Shown piece after piece: positions 13,311 to 26,414 of a DNA stretch of 64,000 nt (position 1 is its first letter; every line of letters starts with the position of its first letter). Position numbers and translations under genes: made by a program. Below the pieces are notes generated by a model, which was not told where the DNA came from, did no database searches, and worked only from the letters and a program-made list of their open reading frames with translations. Source of the stretch: Nepenthes gracilis (lineage: Eukaryota; Streptophyta; Magnoliopsida; Caryophyllales; Nepenthaceae). The stretch is taken from NCBI GenBank assembly GCA_033239525.1, contig BSYO01000003.1:3342001-3406000 (forward strand), in the 5' to 3' direction.

Positions 13311-13718
13311 ATCCAGTAGATGCAATTTATCCAACACATTCCATGGTGCTTTTAGTTTTTATGTCATGCTGTCTTGAGGTTTGTGTTCTGGCCCTTTTGG
13401 GTGATTTTTCTTAGGACATTGCCCCTCAATTGAAGACCTGTGCTTAAGCATCCATAGCATTGGAACACTTCCCTTGTTCTTCTTCAAATAAATGGCTAGT
13501 GCCTTGCTATTGACTAGTGGCCATGTCCATGAACACTTAACCAATCTATGAGTATTCTTTTTAACAGTAATTACTCCAAAAGGAGAACAACTAATAGCAT
13601 GTGAGCCTATCATTCTTCCTTATGCATGCCACTGAATTATTTGCTTTTAAATCTCTTGAATGTTGTTCAAACGATAGTAAATTGTAGATGAATTTTTTAG
13701 AGTTTTCTAATTTTGTAG

Positions 13719-13921
13719 GTTCTCATCAAAGGAGAATTCTTCAGAGAATTCAATGACATCATTAGTATGCACTAGGTGAAAAAACTTGGTTAAAATTGCC
13801 TTTTGCCTTTAGTTTTTTTTCCAGTTTGACTTCAAAATTCTCTTCTTAATTTGTTATTTTTCTGCCCAGTCTAGCGAATTGCATGAAAAGCTCAAACAAA
13901 TTGTTGCCAATGAGGAGAATG
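13719..13921 (+). pseudogene. Two exon-like fragments, product unknown
   Basis: After the acceptor TTTTGTAG, 13,719-13,775 reads LIKGEFFREFNDII and then stops. After TTTTTCTGCCCAG, 13,870-13,921 reads SSELHEKLKQIVANEEN and meets a GT donor. Both look like real exons of some soluble or coiled protein, but I cannot connect them or name the family. They may belong to the same decayed gene as the fragments at 7.4-9.3 kb. Confidence 0.3.
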
Positions 13922-14639
13922 GTTTGTGCTATTCAATGTAGGTATAATAGGGTGAATGAGTGTATCATTTTTCTCATGTGTTCTACCACGGAAAAGAGAT
14001 TTTTGTCATTTATATTAGTGTTTCTGCTAAAAATTGATGAGAAAATTCCTTGCTTTTTAGGTTGATGTCCTTGAATATAAGACAAACTACTTAAATAATT
14101 GAATGGAAAGTAGGAAAAATCTCAGGCTTTGCACTTTGCTGTTAGTCTTCTATTAGTGCATGCAGGTATGGTTTAGATAGGCTTAAGCTTGACTTGTTAA
14201 ATTTGTTACTTGTGTTTGAATGAGCTTTTTAGTTTTATCTGAGATACAATAAATTGATTAATAACATGGTAGAGGTCATGGTATGTATCTTACATAAATT
14301 GAGCTATGTAATAATTGAATTTTATTTACCGTGGTTGAGTTATTTTGAGTATTATTTTTCCAAATGTGTCAATTCTAGATGGAAATAACTAAAAGGAAAC
14401 TAGATCCTCAAAGTTTTCCTTTGTTAGTTTAAACTCTGTTGAATCTTTAATTTATATTGTAATAAAAACTACAATAAAAATGAATACTTCTTAAGATATA
14501 TGTATCTCAAAGATAATGAAAATGGCTTTTAATTGATAATATTACTTTAAGGCTAACAAAAATTGGAATGAAAAAGGAAACAAAATAAAAAGTTCACCAA
14601 AAGGTGGTAGTACATTTAAAGCAAAATAAATCTTCCTAC

Positions 14640-16120
14640 CTCGTGATGACACGTATTTTGTTTTTTTGCTAACCACGTCAACCGTTTGGCAAGACAGATG
14701 CTATAAATTGACACTTGCCTGTTTGTCACTACTCATTCTGACTCGCAATTGAAAAAAACAATGGATAAACTTCGAAATCTTTGAGTTCATAGGTTTCCAA
14801 ACTAAATTTGTGGAGATGTGGAGTAGAGAGTTTGCTTGTAAGAAAATTTATAGGTTTCTTGTTTGTCATTGTCGAAGACTAATTGATGTTGGAAAGCTTC
14901 GAATACTATAGTATTGGGCTTCAGGATAACTAGGGCTAGTACTTAAAAAGCTTGTCTCAATTTGGATGCTTTAATCGACGAAGAACAAAAATCTTGCGAA
15001 GATAGTTGCGTTCATTGACATATTCAATTTTATTTGGTTGTTTCATGAGCTTGAGACACAGTGTTGGTTTGTTTGATAATTATTTTTATTTGATTAAGGT
15101 CCTATAAATTATTATGAATTTCTGTTGATTAGGATTTTAGTGCATGCCGGCATATATTTCTCCGCCTTGTGCAAGTCCTCTTTTATATATCAATACCTCT
15201 TATGGAGCAAAACTAAAGAAGACAACAGTTTGGTATTGCCTCTAAGAGTTTCTTCCTCGTTTTAATGTCTTGGCTTGAGACATTTTGTCGTGATTTTTTC
15301 CACTGCTTGAGTGATCTAGCGGCATAGTATTTAATACATTCAATTGAATGGTAATTGATCTCAAGCTCCATAATGTGTGGAAGTTTAAGTTGAAGAAATC
15401 ACTGGAAGGATCCATGCTGTATAAGACAAGTTGTGATAGCCTTAAATGAGAATGGAAAGCTCAAAGTGAAGGAGAGGGATGATGAGAAACTCTGTCAAGG
15501 ATTGTAATCAAATTTATCTTCTAGAAAATACATTGTGGAATCAAGTTATTCAAGCCTTGCAGGTCATATCCGGTTAGGTATATAATTCTAAATGAACCTT
15601 TGTGGTGACATGTCCCACGTATGTTATGTGATTCTAGGTCTTTTTTTAGTTTTGTGACCCTATAACTAATGAAAAGGACAAACAATGAAATGATAAAAAA
15701 ATCTTACAAATTTAGCCGCAATAAATAAATTGAATGATAAATTCAATCACCTGTCACTAATGTTGTTAGTCCATGGTGACATTGTCAAAGATCATTATTG
15801 TTGTACATGTATTGCAAAATTTAGATAGATTCAGAATTACCCTAAAAATCTTGTTTTATATGGTTAATAGCCAAGAGCTAGGAAATTTGCATTGCTACAG
15901 CACTTTGTTTATGCAATAATAATTCTAGTTGACTCCTGTGCCGTTTTATGAAGATGAACAGTACAGAACTTTCAGAGACTGACCGCGGAAAAGGGCTGGC
16001 AACACTCTAAGTTGAACATTAAGGAACCATTGAAATGCGCATGGTTCTAATTATTCCTCTGTGCAGGACTATATCTGGAAAATAACTGAGTCTTATGCTA
16101 CCCACCATTATGGTTTACCA
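14640..16120 (+). pseudogene. Diverged copy B of the decayed locus
   Basis: About 15,310-15,610 aligns with 7,390-7,680 (shared landmarks TTTAATACATTCAA and GGAAAGCTCAAAGTGAAG). About 15,700-15,780 aligns with the TTGAATGATGAATTCAATCA exon-like piece of copy A. Upstream, about 14,700-14,770 has a CTATAAATTG TATA-like element. Stops and frame changes differ from those in copy A, so the copies have decayed independently. Product unknown. Confidence 0.45.
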
Positions 16121-17865
16121 TGTGCCCGGGGTGGGAGTAGGTTAATGCATGAAGATAATTAGTATCACTTTTTGATGGTCAATTTAATGCTGGAAATGCA
16201 GCGTGTTTCTGTTGCTGATTTGAGTACCAATGAGTTTCCATATTTTTTCACTGAGAAAAGTGGTAAATTTGCTTTGGTTTTGTCCTGAAAGTTTTGCTAT
16301 ATTCATTACAATTTATTAGGCCAACAGGATAAAGCTGAATTCTAACCTAGGACATCCTACTGATGACATACAACTAGTCTAGTGCATAAGTGTCTATCTT
16401 GCTTTCAGATTTTTCCCCTGTACTTTAAGGTGTTTGATGCTATTTTCTCCAAAAGTAGTGCGTTTTCTTAAATATCAAGTAAGAACTGTAGATCATCCCT
16501 CCTTTCATGCTTAATTTATTTGGTTTATGCTAATTCCATAGTGGACGATGCAACTGTTCATGTTGCAAGGTCATGATGATGTTGAACATTTATATTCTTT
16601 TGTGCATTGATTTTTGCCTTCCGGTGGGTGGGAAGCCGGGAGGGACACCATCTTTTTTTTTTTGAAGTTCTAATGAAGGGAAGGGGAATCTAAGATTTTC
16701 TTCTTTTCCCACCCCCTCCCCCAAAAAAAAAAATTATGTTATGATATTAAGGAAAAGTTGATCTAGGGGTGAAGAGTGAGGAGCTCACCCCTACTAGTTT
16801 TGTTATCCATTTAAAATGACACTTTCTTTTAAAAAAAGATCCTAAACAACTTTTTTCGGGTTTCGATGAAACCGAACAAGGTTAAACCACCCTATCCTTA
16901 CTTCAGTCACCCCTCTGAACATGGTATTGGACTTCAATTTGCCGGGGGAAATATTATTCAGTACAAAGAAGGTGCACATATGCAATGGATCAAACAATCT
17001 GTACAGGAATATTTGGCTGCGTCATCTTGAATTTTTTTCCTTCTTGGCCTAAAGGCTCCTTGTCATGTAGACTTCCGATGTTGTAGTTAATGGATCAAAC
17101 GTCATGTTTTATTAGTAATGCAGGAATATTCTTCTTGATGTGTGATTTATGTTTGGTATTCATAGAAACCAACTTATTACTCAACTGCAGAGCTAAGCTT
17201 CTGGTTGCAATTTTAATTTCCAAATAGAATTCTGCTTTAGGAAGCATAATACAATCTGCAATACAAAAAAACTTTAAAAGAAGACTGGTGAAATGTTGCT
17301 AAACGAGGTTCTAAAGGTGTTAGAATAGGTTAACCGTACATTTTTTATTCTTTTGATTACTGGAAACAACTTTATATGAATCTGTTGGGAGATGAATATG
17401 GCTGGCAGTGCTTAATGGACTACCAATTTTTATTCTTTGGTGCTTATCAAGGTTAAGGGACCAATTGGAGGGCCATCATCATTGGTTCCCAGTATTTATT
17501 TTCATGGTGCACTTTCATGTTTTCTTTTTTTTTTAGTCCATAGTGCATGTTGGAGTATTTGACATGATTTACACAAATCAATTTCTTGTTAAAGTTTTAT
17601 AGTAGTTGTGAAATTTACAATGCCTTGTTTTAAGTGTTGTGGAAGTTGTTGGATATATGGTCTTTACTTATCTATAGATGTTGCTACAGGAAAGAACATC
17701 ATATCATCTTCTTTCGCAGTTAAGAGTACATAGTCACAAATTTGTGATTTAATATTGTTGACTTGATAGCTGTAATTGCAATGCTTGAGACTTCCTTACA
17801 CCATTCCACAAGTACATATAACTGCTTGATGTCCACTGCATAGCTATATTGCTGCATTATAAGAA
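16121..17865. other. Intergenic or intronic DNA, nothing recognised
   Basis: Only short ORFs with AT-biased composition are present, plus poly-A/T tracts near 16,650-16,730. I see no transposon ends or conserved protein motif here. Confidence 0.5.
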
Positions 17866-18760
17866 AGGATTGGGTAGGATCTTTGACCCTACAAAACCTA
17901 CATCATGCTTATCAGTTATTGTATGGACCAATGCACAGCTCTAATGCTACATTATATAGTTCCAGAAGAAAGGGTTGTTTGTGTAGGATCTTTGACTCTA
18001 CAAAATCTACACAATGCTTTTCAAATTACAAGTTCCAAGTGTAGGGGACTAATTGCTTATGCTGTGTTCAAAATCGGGTGTCATGGATATATCTTAGTTA
18101 TGATAAATATATTAAAATTAAGTGCAATGCTTTTTAAGCTTTGAAGCATTTTGATTAAATTATATTATAATTACATCATTTGAGATAAATTTTCCCAAGT
18201 GCATCCTTAGTGACAAGGCCTTTGAAAATCTAATTGTTGTCTAATGATAAGATTGTTCCTTTTTTATCTTGAAAATCCTCATTTCTAGTTAAAAATATAT
18301 TTTTTGATATAAAGATATAATTGCATACATTGCAAACCTAACATCTAATAAGATTATTAGGCTCATGAATTGACTAAGCTTCCATTTCTGGGCTATACCT
18401 GTGGGGTCCACCACAATGCGATCCATATTGAAATGTAAGTATTCTATGTACCAACTCTGTTTAAGATGTTAAAATTTTGGCACTTCTCTTCATTCTTTGC
18501 AAGTAATGCTTGATGCAAAATTCCAACATTAGTCTAAATTCTTGAAACTGATAATGCAAACAATTGTTCCTATCATCTTCTTTAAAATATTCGTATCATG
18601 ATGGTATTATCATTTGTCCATGATTGTCTCATTGGGTAATGTTACCCCTGTTGAAGTTATTTTGGTAGCCGCAAAAGCCTTAAAGTTTTGAATCGCTAGA
18701 TGAAGAAAGACAAGTGTGTATGTTTACTAGTTCTCCTTCTACAGGTTGATATTGTGTATA
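17866..18760. repeat. Segmental duplication copy 1 (partner at 26.4-27.4 kb)
   Basis: This aligns in the same orientation with 26,415-27,420 through many landmarks, for example GGGGACTAATTGCTTATGCT, CAAGTGCATCCTTAGTGACA and TTCCTATCATCTTC. Divergence is considerable, with indels of tens of bases. The 79-codon frame at 17,905 is not kept in the partner, so I do not treat it as a gene. There is also a weak internal ~100-bp repetition around 17,870-18,010. Confidence 0.8.
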
Positions 18761-19533
18761 ATTTTGGTAGGATGCTTTGTTTAAATCATTCATCTTTATC
18801 ATTTAAAACATTCCCTAGTCACAATAACTAAGGAAAACATTCACACTTTTGAATTCGTTTTGGTTTTTTCTTCTTTTAGGGATAGATATCAAGTTCGATT
18901 TTGTTTGCCGCAATAATTTCTCTGAAAATATACTCAAATCATTAAGCAACTTTACTTTTTGGATTTCTTATATTTATTATATTTTTTTAGGTTATTATAT
19001 TATTGGTTTTTACTTTGAAAAGTGCTTTTGGAAAAGATATGGCTGATTACTTTTTTAAAAACATCTGATATGGTCTTTTAAAATTCAGGAATAAAAACTT
19101 GTTAAAAACCCTTAGCAACTCAAACAGGGCAGCAATAAAACACTGCCATCCATATAGTTGTTTCCAGCACAATGTTTCTTCATGGTGCTGTGGTCATACT
19201 ACCTATCATTATTGATTCCTGCCATCCACGTGCTAATTTTCATCTATAAGGCATTTGATTTAGTTATTGTTTGCTTATTCAATGTGACATGAGTTAGGAA
19301 AGTTGCTTAGTCAATAAACCAACTTAAGCATGCAATGTCACAATGGTGCTATTTACTGGATGTCCTATGATACGCCCTTGCTTTTGTTTGGTGGTGTTTT
19401 CGAAGATTTTATTGAGCTAGGTAGGATGCCATCAACGTTGCATCTACTAGTTTTAATCTTATTTTGTATGAATTAATGATAATAAAGTTGGAAGTAAGAT
19501 TACAAGCGTCACATTTTTTATAGTTTATTTTTT
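18761..19533. other. AT-rich intergenic or intronic DNA
   Basis: The 65-residue frame at 18,849 is rich in Phe, Tyr and Ile, as expected from T-rich DNA. It does not begin with ATG and has no recognisable family. Nothing else is seen. Confidence 0.5.
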
Positions 19534-21975
19534 GGATCTATGTGACTATTTATGCAAGAAAAACTCGAAGTTTGTGTTGCTGGAGTGTCCAGCTTATCTT
19601 CATTACTATTTTTTCTTTCTTGCTTAAATTTTTCTTGATGCAATTTTTATTCTAGAATTAGTGAATTCTATCATCAATTATAAATCTATCCTTTCATAGG
19701 CAAATTATCTCAGATAAGCTAATTTCATAGTGGAGGATATATGATCAGTTTATGAGTTATGAAATGACATTGAGCATTTACATCATATGTTTTTTGGAAG
19801 TGAAGAGGATCAATTGGATGAAAAGGAATGAGTAGTGAAGGAAACATTTCACATTGTTTAGGAGTTTATTAATAAGGGAAGGGTACCATAAATTTGTACT
19901 TTTCACTCACTGGTGCAAAAGTCTGTACTTGTGATTGAATGGGAGTGAGCCATTTTTTCATATGCTTCCATCCTTCCTTTTCCTTCCTCTTCCGTTCTTC
20001 ACCTCCAAATTGGGGTGTCATGCTTTGCTTCTTTTGCAAAATATATTATGATGGATTTTAATATACTGTCGGTACTTAGTTTTAATTATCAAATACGAAA
20101 AAAAAAATACATATATACATTGCATGCATTGCATATCGTTGGATATAACTGTATATAATTGGACTTGCATATCATTGCCTGCCATTGCATATCATTGCAT
20201 GTTAAATGTAAATGAAGTCCATTTAGAAAGCCCATTCTGCTACACTAGCTTTGTTGTGTAAATAAGAGTGATGCTTATTGGAAAGAAATTTTGCATGGTT
20301 TTCTATGCACTACATAGCATGCAACAAAATGTTAACACTTTTCTCACGTCATAAATGTTACAACTCCGGTACCGAAACACAAATATAATGGTGATATAAA
20401 AACCATAAACCAAAAGTAAAGGTTTGCTCACAACCTTGTAAACACCATTAATTAATCTTAGGATTTGGCCAAACTATCCGGGTTTGGCTATATAATCAAT
20501 TATCTACTAAATACTCATCAAATCATAAATGAAATTGTCTAATCATCTACCATTAAGAGTCTAACATCACCGTCGTTGTCGTCATCATCACAAAATGTAC
20601 AATACGATGTCTGCTAGCCCAAATAGAAATGTTTCAACAAAATACATAGCCACATTATTAAGTTTCCAATTGTTTATAAATCCTACTACAATTACAGAAT
20701 ACAATAAAAAAAGGCTATTGACTAGTCCTTTAGAAAAATCATCTGTGACCAAAACTTGCAAGTCATTTATGCTACTAATCTGAAAGTTGATGAAATATGG
20801 CAAAAGTGAACCTAAAACTCAGCAAAGCATGTGTTTGCGTGTGTGTAGATGACAAAATGTGGGCAAGTCAATAATAATAATTGAATGCAAAATATTAAAA
20901 AATGAGAACAAAAATAAAAACTAAGGGCTAGTGATAATCTTATCAACTAAGGTCAAATATCGAAGGTCGGACTATAAATTCTCATGCCATAGTTCGGGCT
21001 ATACATAACTATTTAAAATCTATGGGTTGGCTCACTGTATATTATACCCCAAGTATCAATTTTCTAATCCGTGAATGTTAGATAATGTCCTTTGATTACT
21101 AATTGATATGCTAGAATATATCCTAATATATTCCGTCAATTTTCTGTAATGGTTCTTATTAAGATAAAAGAAAGACTCTACATATATACAAATTTTCACT
21201 TTTAGAAAACAAATAATCTTGACAAACTTTAAAGTAAAGCTTTCATCAAATTCTTGCACAAAAAGTGACGTGCGAGATATCACTAACAAATTTCATAAAA
21301 TCAAGTACAAGCCTTCAAATTTTAAAAATTTATAAGCAATATTAACATGCATACAAGATAATTACAAGAGAAGTACAAACTCAAGAACTCTAAAGAACAT
21401 CTAAAAAATTCAGCAACAAGTGAAGAAAATGATTTAGATGCATAGGTTGAAAATCACCAAAATCTAACCTGAAAATACTTCAAAATTGCCTTCTATCTCT
21501 TTCTCTCTCTTACTCTCTCTTCTCTTCTTATCTCCTCTCTTGAAATCTTTACAGAAAATGGCCTAAAATTGGTTGAAGGCTTTTTAAATACCCAAACTGG
21601 CGCACGATCGCTAATTGTGCGCCCATTAGTCGTGATGCCATAACACTGCTAGCACGTCTGCTATCATGCATCAATCAACCTACACCATGTGCACATCGGG
21701 TGTGATTTCTACTGTCAAGCACGTATGTGTTTCCTTTTCTACTTTCCTTAGGCAATCCAATACTATCGACGGTGCACAAGCATCACCCGTGCTTTGTTAG
21801 GCAGCGATCCATATCTTTCAATTATTTGATTTCTCATCCAAACATGTAGTTATTCTCAATAATTCATTTAATTAATTTCTAACATCAATAAAATATATTT
21901 TAGTAATTGAATGTTACAGTCAAATTGCTATTATAAATTACTTATTCTTTACATTGAGGTTATATTTTAGTGATT
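19534..21975. repeat. Tandem unit 1 of a 2.44 kb duplication
   Basis: The unit starts at GGATCTATGTGACTATTTATGC and is repeated directly from 21,976. It contains a short frame, 20,595-20,783 (62 codons, opening MYNTMSASPNRN), kept open in the second unit. On the minus strand, about 21,480-21,610 has a TATTTAAAAAGC box followed by purine-rich leader-like DNA and a CAG|GTTAGA donor. The sub-block 20,329-21,918 begins TGTTAACA and ends TGTTACA, so the unit may include an old LTR-like element. No flanking target duplication was found. Confidence 0.85.
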
Positions 21976-24612
21976 GGATCTTTGTGACTATTTATGCAGG
22001 AAAAACTCGAAGTTTGTGCTGCTAGAGTGTCCGACTTTCATCACTAGAAAACCTTCATTTCTATTTTTTTTTTCTTGCTTAAATTTTTCTTAATGCAATC
22101 TTTATTCTAGAATTAGTAAATTCTATCATCAACTATAAATCTATCCTTTCATGGGCAATTTATCTCAGATAAGCTAATTTCATAGTGAAGGATATATAAT
22201 CAGCTTATGAGTTATGAAATGACATTGAGCATTTACATCATGTGTTTTTTGGAAGTGAAGAGGATCGATTGGATGCAAAGGAATGAGTAGTGAAGGAAAT
22301 ATTTTACATTGTTTAGGAGTTTATTAATAAGGGAAGGAAACCATAAATTTGTACTTTTCACTCACTAGTGCAAAAGTTTGTGCTTGTGATTGAATGGGAA
22401 TGGGCCATCTTTTCATACGCTTCCATCCCTCCTTTTCCTTCCTGTTTCGTTCTTCACCTCCAAATTGGGGTGTCATGCTTTGCTTTTTTTGCAAAATATA
22501 TTATGATAGATTTTAATATTCTATCGGATTCTTAGTTTTAATTATGAAATACAGAAAAGAATACATGCATACATTGCATGCATTGCATATCCTTGGATAT
22601 AACTGTATATAATTGGACTTTCATATCATTGTCTGCCATTGCATATCATTGCATGTTAAATGTAAATGAAGCCCATCCAGAAAGCCCATTCTGCAACACT
22701 AGCTTTGTTGTGTAAATAAGAGTGATGCTTATTGAAAAGAAATTTTGCATGGTTTTCTATGCACTACATTTTGTTGCATGGGCCTTTAGCATGCAGTAAA
22801 AAGTTAAACACTTTTCTCACGTCATAAATGTCACAACTTTGGTATTGAAACACAAATATAATGGCGATATAAAAACCATAAACCAAAAGTAGAGGTTGGC
22901 TCGCGACCTTGTAAACACCATTAATTACTCTTAGGATTTGGCCAAACTCTCCTGGTTTGTTTATATAATCAATTACCTACTCAATACACATCAAATCATA
23001 AATGAAATCTTCTAATCATCTACCATTTAGAGTCTAACATCGTCATCGTCGTCGTCATCATCACAAAATGTTCAATACGATGCCTGTTAGCCCAAATAGA
23101 AATGTTTTAACAAAATACATAACCACATTATCAAGTTTTCAATTGTTTATAAATCCTAATACAATTACAGAATACAATAAAAAAAAAAGGCTATTGACTA
23201 ATCCTTCAGAAAAATCCTCCGTGACCGAAACGTGCAAGTCATTTATGCTGCTAATCTGAAAGTTGACGAAATATGGCAAAAGTGAACTTAAAGCTCAGCA
23301 AAGCATATGTGTATGTGTGTGTAGATGAGAAAATGTGAGAAAGTCAATAATGATAATTGAATGCAAAATATTGAAAAATGAGAACAAATGTAAAAGCTAA
23401 GGGCTAGGGATATCTCATCAACTAAGGTCGAATATTGAAGGTCGGATTATAAATTCTCATCCCATAGTTCGGGCTATATATAACTATTTAAAATCTATAG
23501 GTCAACTCACTATATATTATACCACAAGCACCAATTTTCTAATCCATAAATGTTGGATAATATCCTTTGATTGCTAATTAATATGCTAGAATATGCCATA
23601 ATATATTCTGTTAATTTTCTGTAATAGTTCTTATTAAGACCAAAAAAAAAAAAGACTCTACATATATACAAATTTTCACCTTTAGAAAACAAATAATCCT
23701 AACAAACTTTAAAGTAGAGCTTTCATCAAATTATTGCACAAAAAACGACATGCAAGATATCACTTAACAAATTTCATGAAATCAGGTACAAGTCTTCAAA
23801 ATTTAAAAATTTATAAGCAATATTGACATCCATGCAAGACAATTGCAAGAGAAGTATAAACTCAAGAACTCTAAAGAACAAATTTCAAGAACTCAAGTAC
23901 AAAATTTTAAAAATGACATGCAAGATATCACTTAACAAATTTTATGAAATCAGGTACAAGCCTTCAAAATTTAAAAATTTATAAGCAATATTAACATGCA
24001 GGCAAGACAATTGCAAGAAAAGTATAAACTCAAGAACTCTAAAGAACATTTGAAAAATTCAACAAGTGAAGAAAATGATTGGTTGAAAATCACCAAAATC
24101 TAACCTGAAAATACCTCAAAATTGCCTTCTATTTCTTTCTCTCACTTACTTTCTCTTCTCTTCTTGTCTCCTCTCTCGAAATCTCTACAGAAAATGACTT
24201 AAAATCAGCTGAAGGCTGTTTAAATACTCAGATTAGCGCACAAGTGCCAATTGTGCGCCCATTAGTCGTGATGCCATAACACTGCTAGCACGTCTGCTAT
24301 CATGCACCCACCAACCTATATCATGTGCACATCAGGTGTGATTTCTACTACCAAGCACGTACATGTTTCCTTTTCTACTCTCCTTAGGCGACCCAATACT
24401 ACCAATGGTACACGAGCATCATCCGTGCTTGGTTAGGTACCGATCCATTTCTTTCAATTATTTGATTTCTCATCCAAACATGTAGTTATTCTCAACAATT
24501 CATTTGATTAATTTCTAACATCAATAAAATATATTCTAGTGATTGGATGTTACAGTCAAATTTCTATTATAAATTACAATGAATAATATTCTTTATGTTG
24601 AGATTACATTAG
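21976..24612. repeat. Tandem unit 2 of the 2.44 kb duplication
   Basis: This matches unit 1 over its whole length at roughly 90% by eye, including the GCGCAC-rich segment, the minus-strand promoter-like patch and the short plus-strand frame (23,068-23,259, 63 codons). It is longer than unit 1 because of an internal duplication of about 170 bp: 23,909-24,048 repeats 23,745-23,880. It also has a small insertion near 22,770 (TTTTGTTGCATGGGCCTTTA). The 5' border again reads GGATCT..GTGACTATTTATGC. Confidence 0.85.
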
Positions 24613-26414
24613 CGTGTAAATTCTAGCAAAAAGTATACTTACATTGCATATGAGTCATCAATGTTATTATATTTAATTGCCTAACAGTTGATATGATGGC
24701 AAATACATTATATTAGAATACACATGATAGGCTAATGATCATCCTATTTGTGGCTGCACAATTTTAAGGTTTTGATTTGTACATCTTTTTCCATTTCTCT
24801 TTATTCCATATTTTTTGATCATTTGTATGAGGGTGAAAAATGAAATGAAGGAATCAAGGACCAAATTTGATCTTCTGAGTGTTCAAACATGCAACTTTTA
24901 TCTAAAAACTACTTAAGAGAGATTTTGGGGCTTACTTTAGAGCTGACCATTACATTTGTGGGCAGGGAAGTTCCATTGCTAGTTTATTAGTTTTGCAAAA
25001 AATAAAGGGCTTAGGCATGATCAGACATGCAAATTAGAGCTTTAACTCTACAATATGGAGATTAATGTATACAAGTATAGGAGCTGGATTGCTTGATTAC
25101 TTGATATTGTTCTATCTTTTCCTTCTTGTCCGTGGTCATTGTGAATTGTTGTAAGAAAGACAGTGGGCTTTCTCATATAGAAGATAATGTTTCAGGAAAG
25201 CAAGAAATGCCTACCATACTAAATAATATTTGGGATACAACCTCTAGAGGATTGTCAGTTAACATTATAATGATTCTAGAAAATGGAGTTTGAATCTCAT
25301 GTCCTAGTCTAGAGGAAGAATGAAATTGAAAATGGTTATCGTATTAGAGTAGAAAGTGTGTACCCCTTATTATTGTGCACGATTGTTTGATAATAAAAAA
25401 GTTTGTGAGAATTCTGAAATTGGTTACTGAAATTATCCATCATGGAATCCTTTTGGCCTTTCAATGTGCTTCCAAACTCCAATGTGTTTTTGATGATCCA
25501 AACACCACTAATTGTTGCAAAAACTAAAACTAGTGATGCAAAGATGCTATATGATGTAGTGCTAGACAATAAACAACGCTTAAGACTTGCCTTGCCTAAC
25601 TGCAATATGATCCACAAATGCCAACCATACTAAAACAAGTGGAGAAAGCTAACTTTGGAAGCGTCATAAATTTATTAAAGCATTGCACGAAGGTTAGTTT
25701 TCTATAATTGCTTTCTCCCTCATCCTCGTTGTCTTAATTTATGGGCTATAAGCTAACCTTATTTGACGGTAAATTTTTTCATACTAAGTTTTAGTTTGTG
25801 GTTGTTATTAGTGTGGATTCCCACTTTCCATAGGGCATAGGGGTTTGTTAACAAGAAGTAACAATATAAATTCCCAACTCAAGTAGCTTGAGCTTGACAT
25901 AGGCTAACAGATCTAATAGGTTGCATTTGGGACTGAGTCACATTCAAATGACTTGCAAACTCTCTCTTGTTATTTACCTCCGCAGGCAAGGTTTGATTCT
26001 GAGTGAAATCAACCCAGCTACATTGTTGACCTAGCACTATGATTGCTAGTTTTCGAATCCTCTCACCAATTTATATTTTATAGTGGCTTTTCAATAATTT
26101 TAGCTTATTTGCAAAACTTCTCTTGGTTTGCCAAGTGAAACTACTCCTAAATAGTATAACATCTAGAAAATTTATTGTTGTTGTTAAAAAAAATATTAAT
26201 GAGAAAAATGTACATTTAAACAAAATTTAAAATTATATGATTAGTGAACTAAGTCTTATCTTATTTTGGGTAAAGAAACTCAAACACTGTAACAAGGAAA
26301 AGATTGGCCAAGCTGTATAATCAAAATTTGAGAGTTGGTTAGTCTAAGTTGTCAAAGAGTTTACTTTGTCTAAATGCCACACTATGTACATACTGCTGTT
26401 TAATTTCCACGACT
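24613..26414. other. Intergenic or intronic DNA, no gene recognised
   Basis: The frames at 25,336-25,617 (minus) and 25,442-25,633 (plus) overlap on opposite strands, and neither shows a known motif or splice context. I cannot support a gene. The rest is AT-rich with no repeat structure that I could detect. Confidence 0.5.

Noticed and set aside
13359..13613. 84-codon minus-strand ORF with fairly protein-like composition
   Set aside because: No family was recognised, there is no splice or promoter context, and it lies in a region of decayed plus-strand exon-like pieces. It is not supported as a gene.
26040..26070. TTCGAATCC resembling a tRNA B-box
   Set aside because: No matching A-box or cloverleaf can be formed around it.
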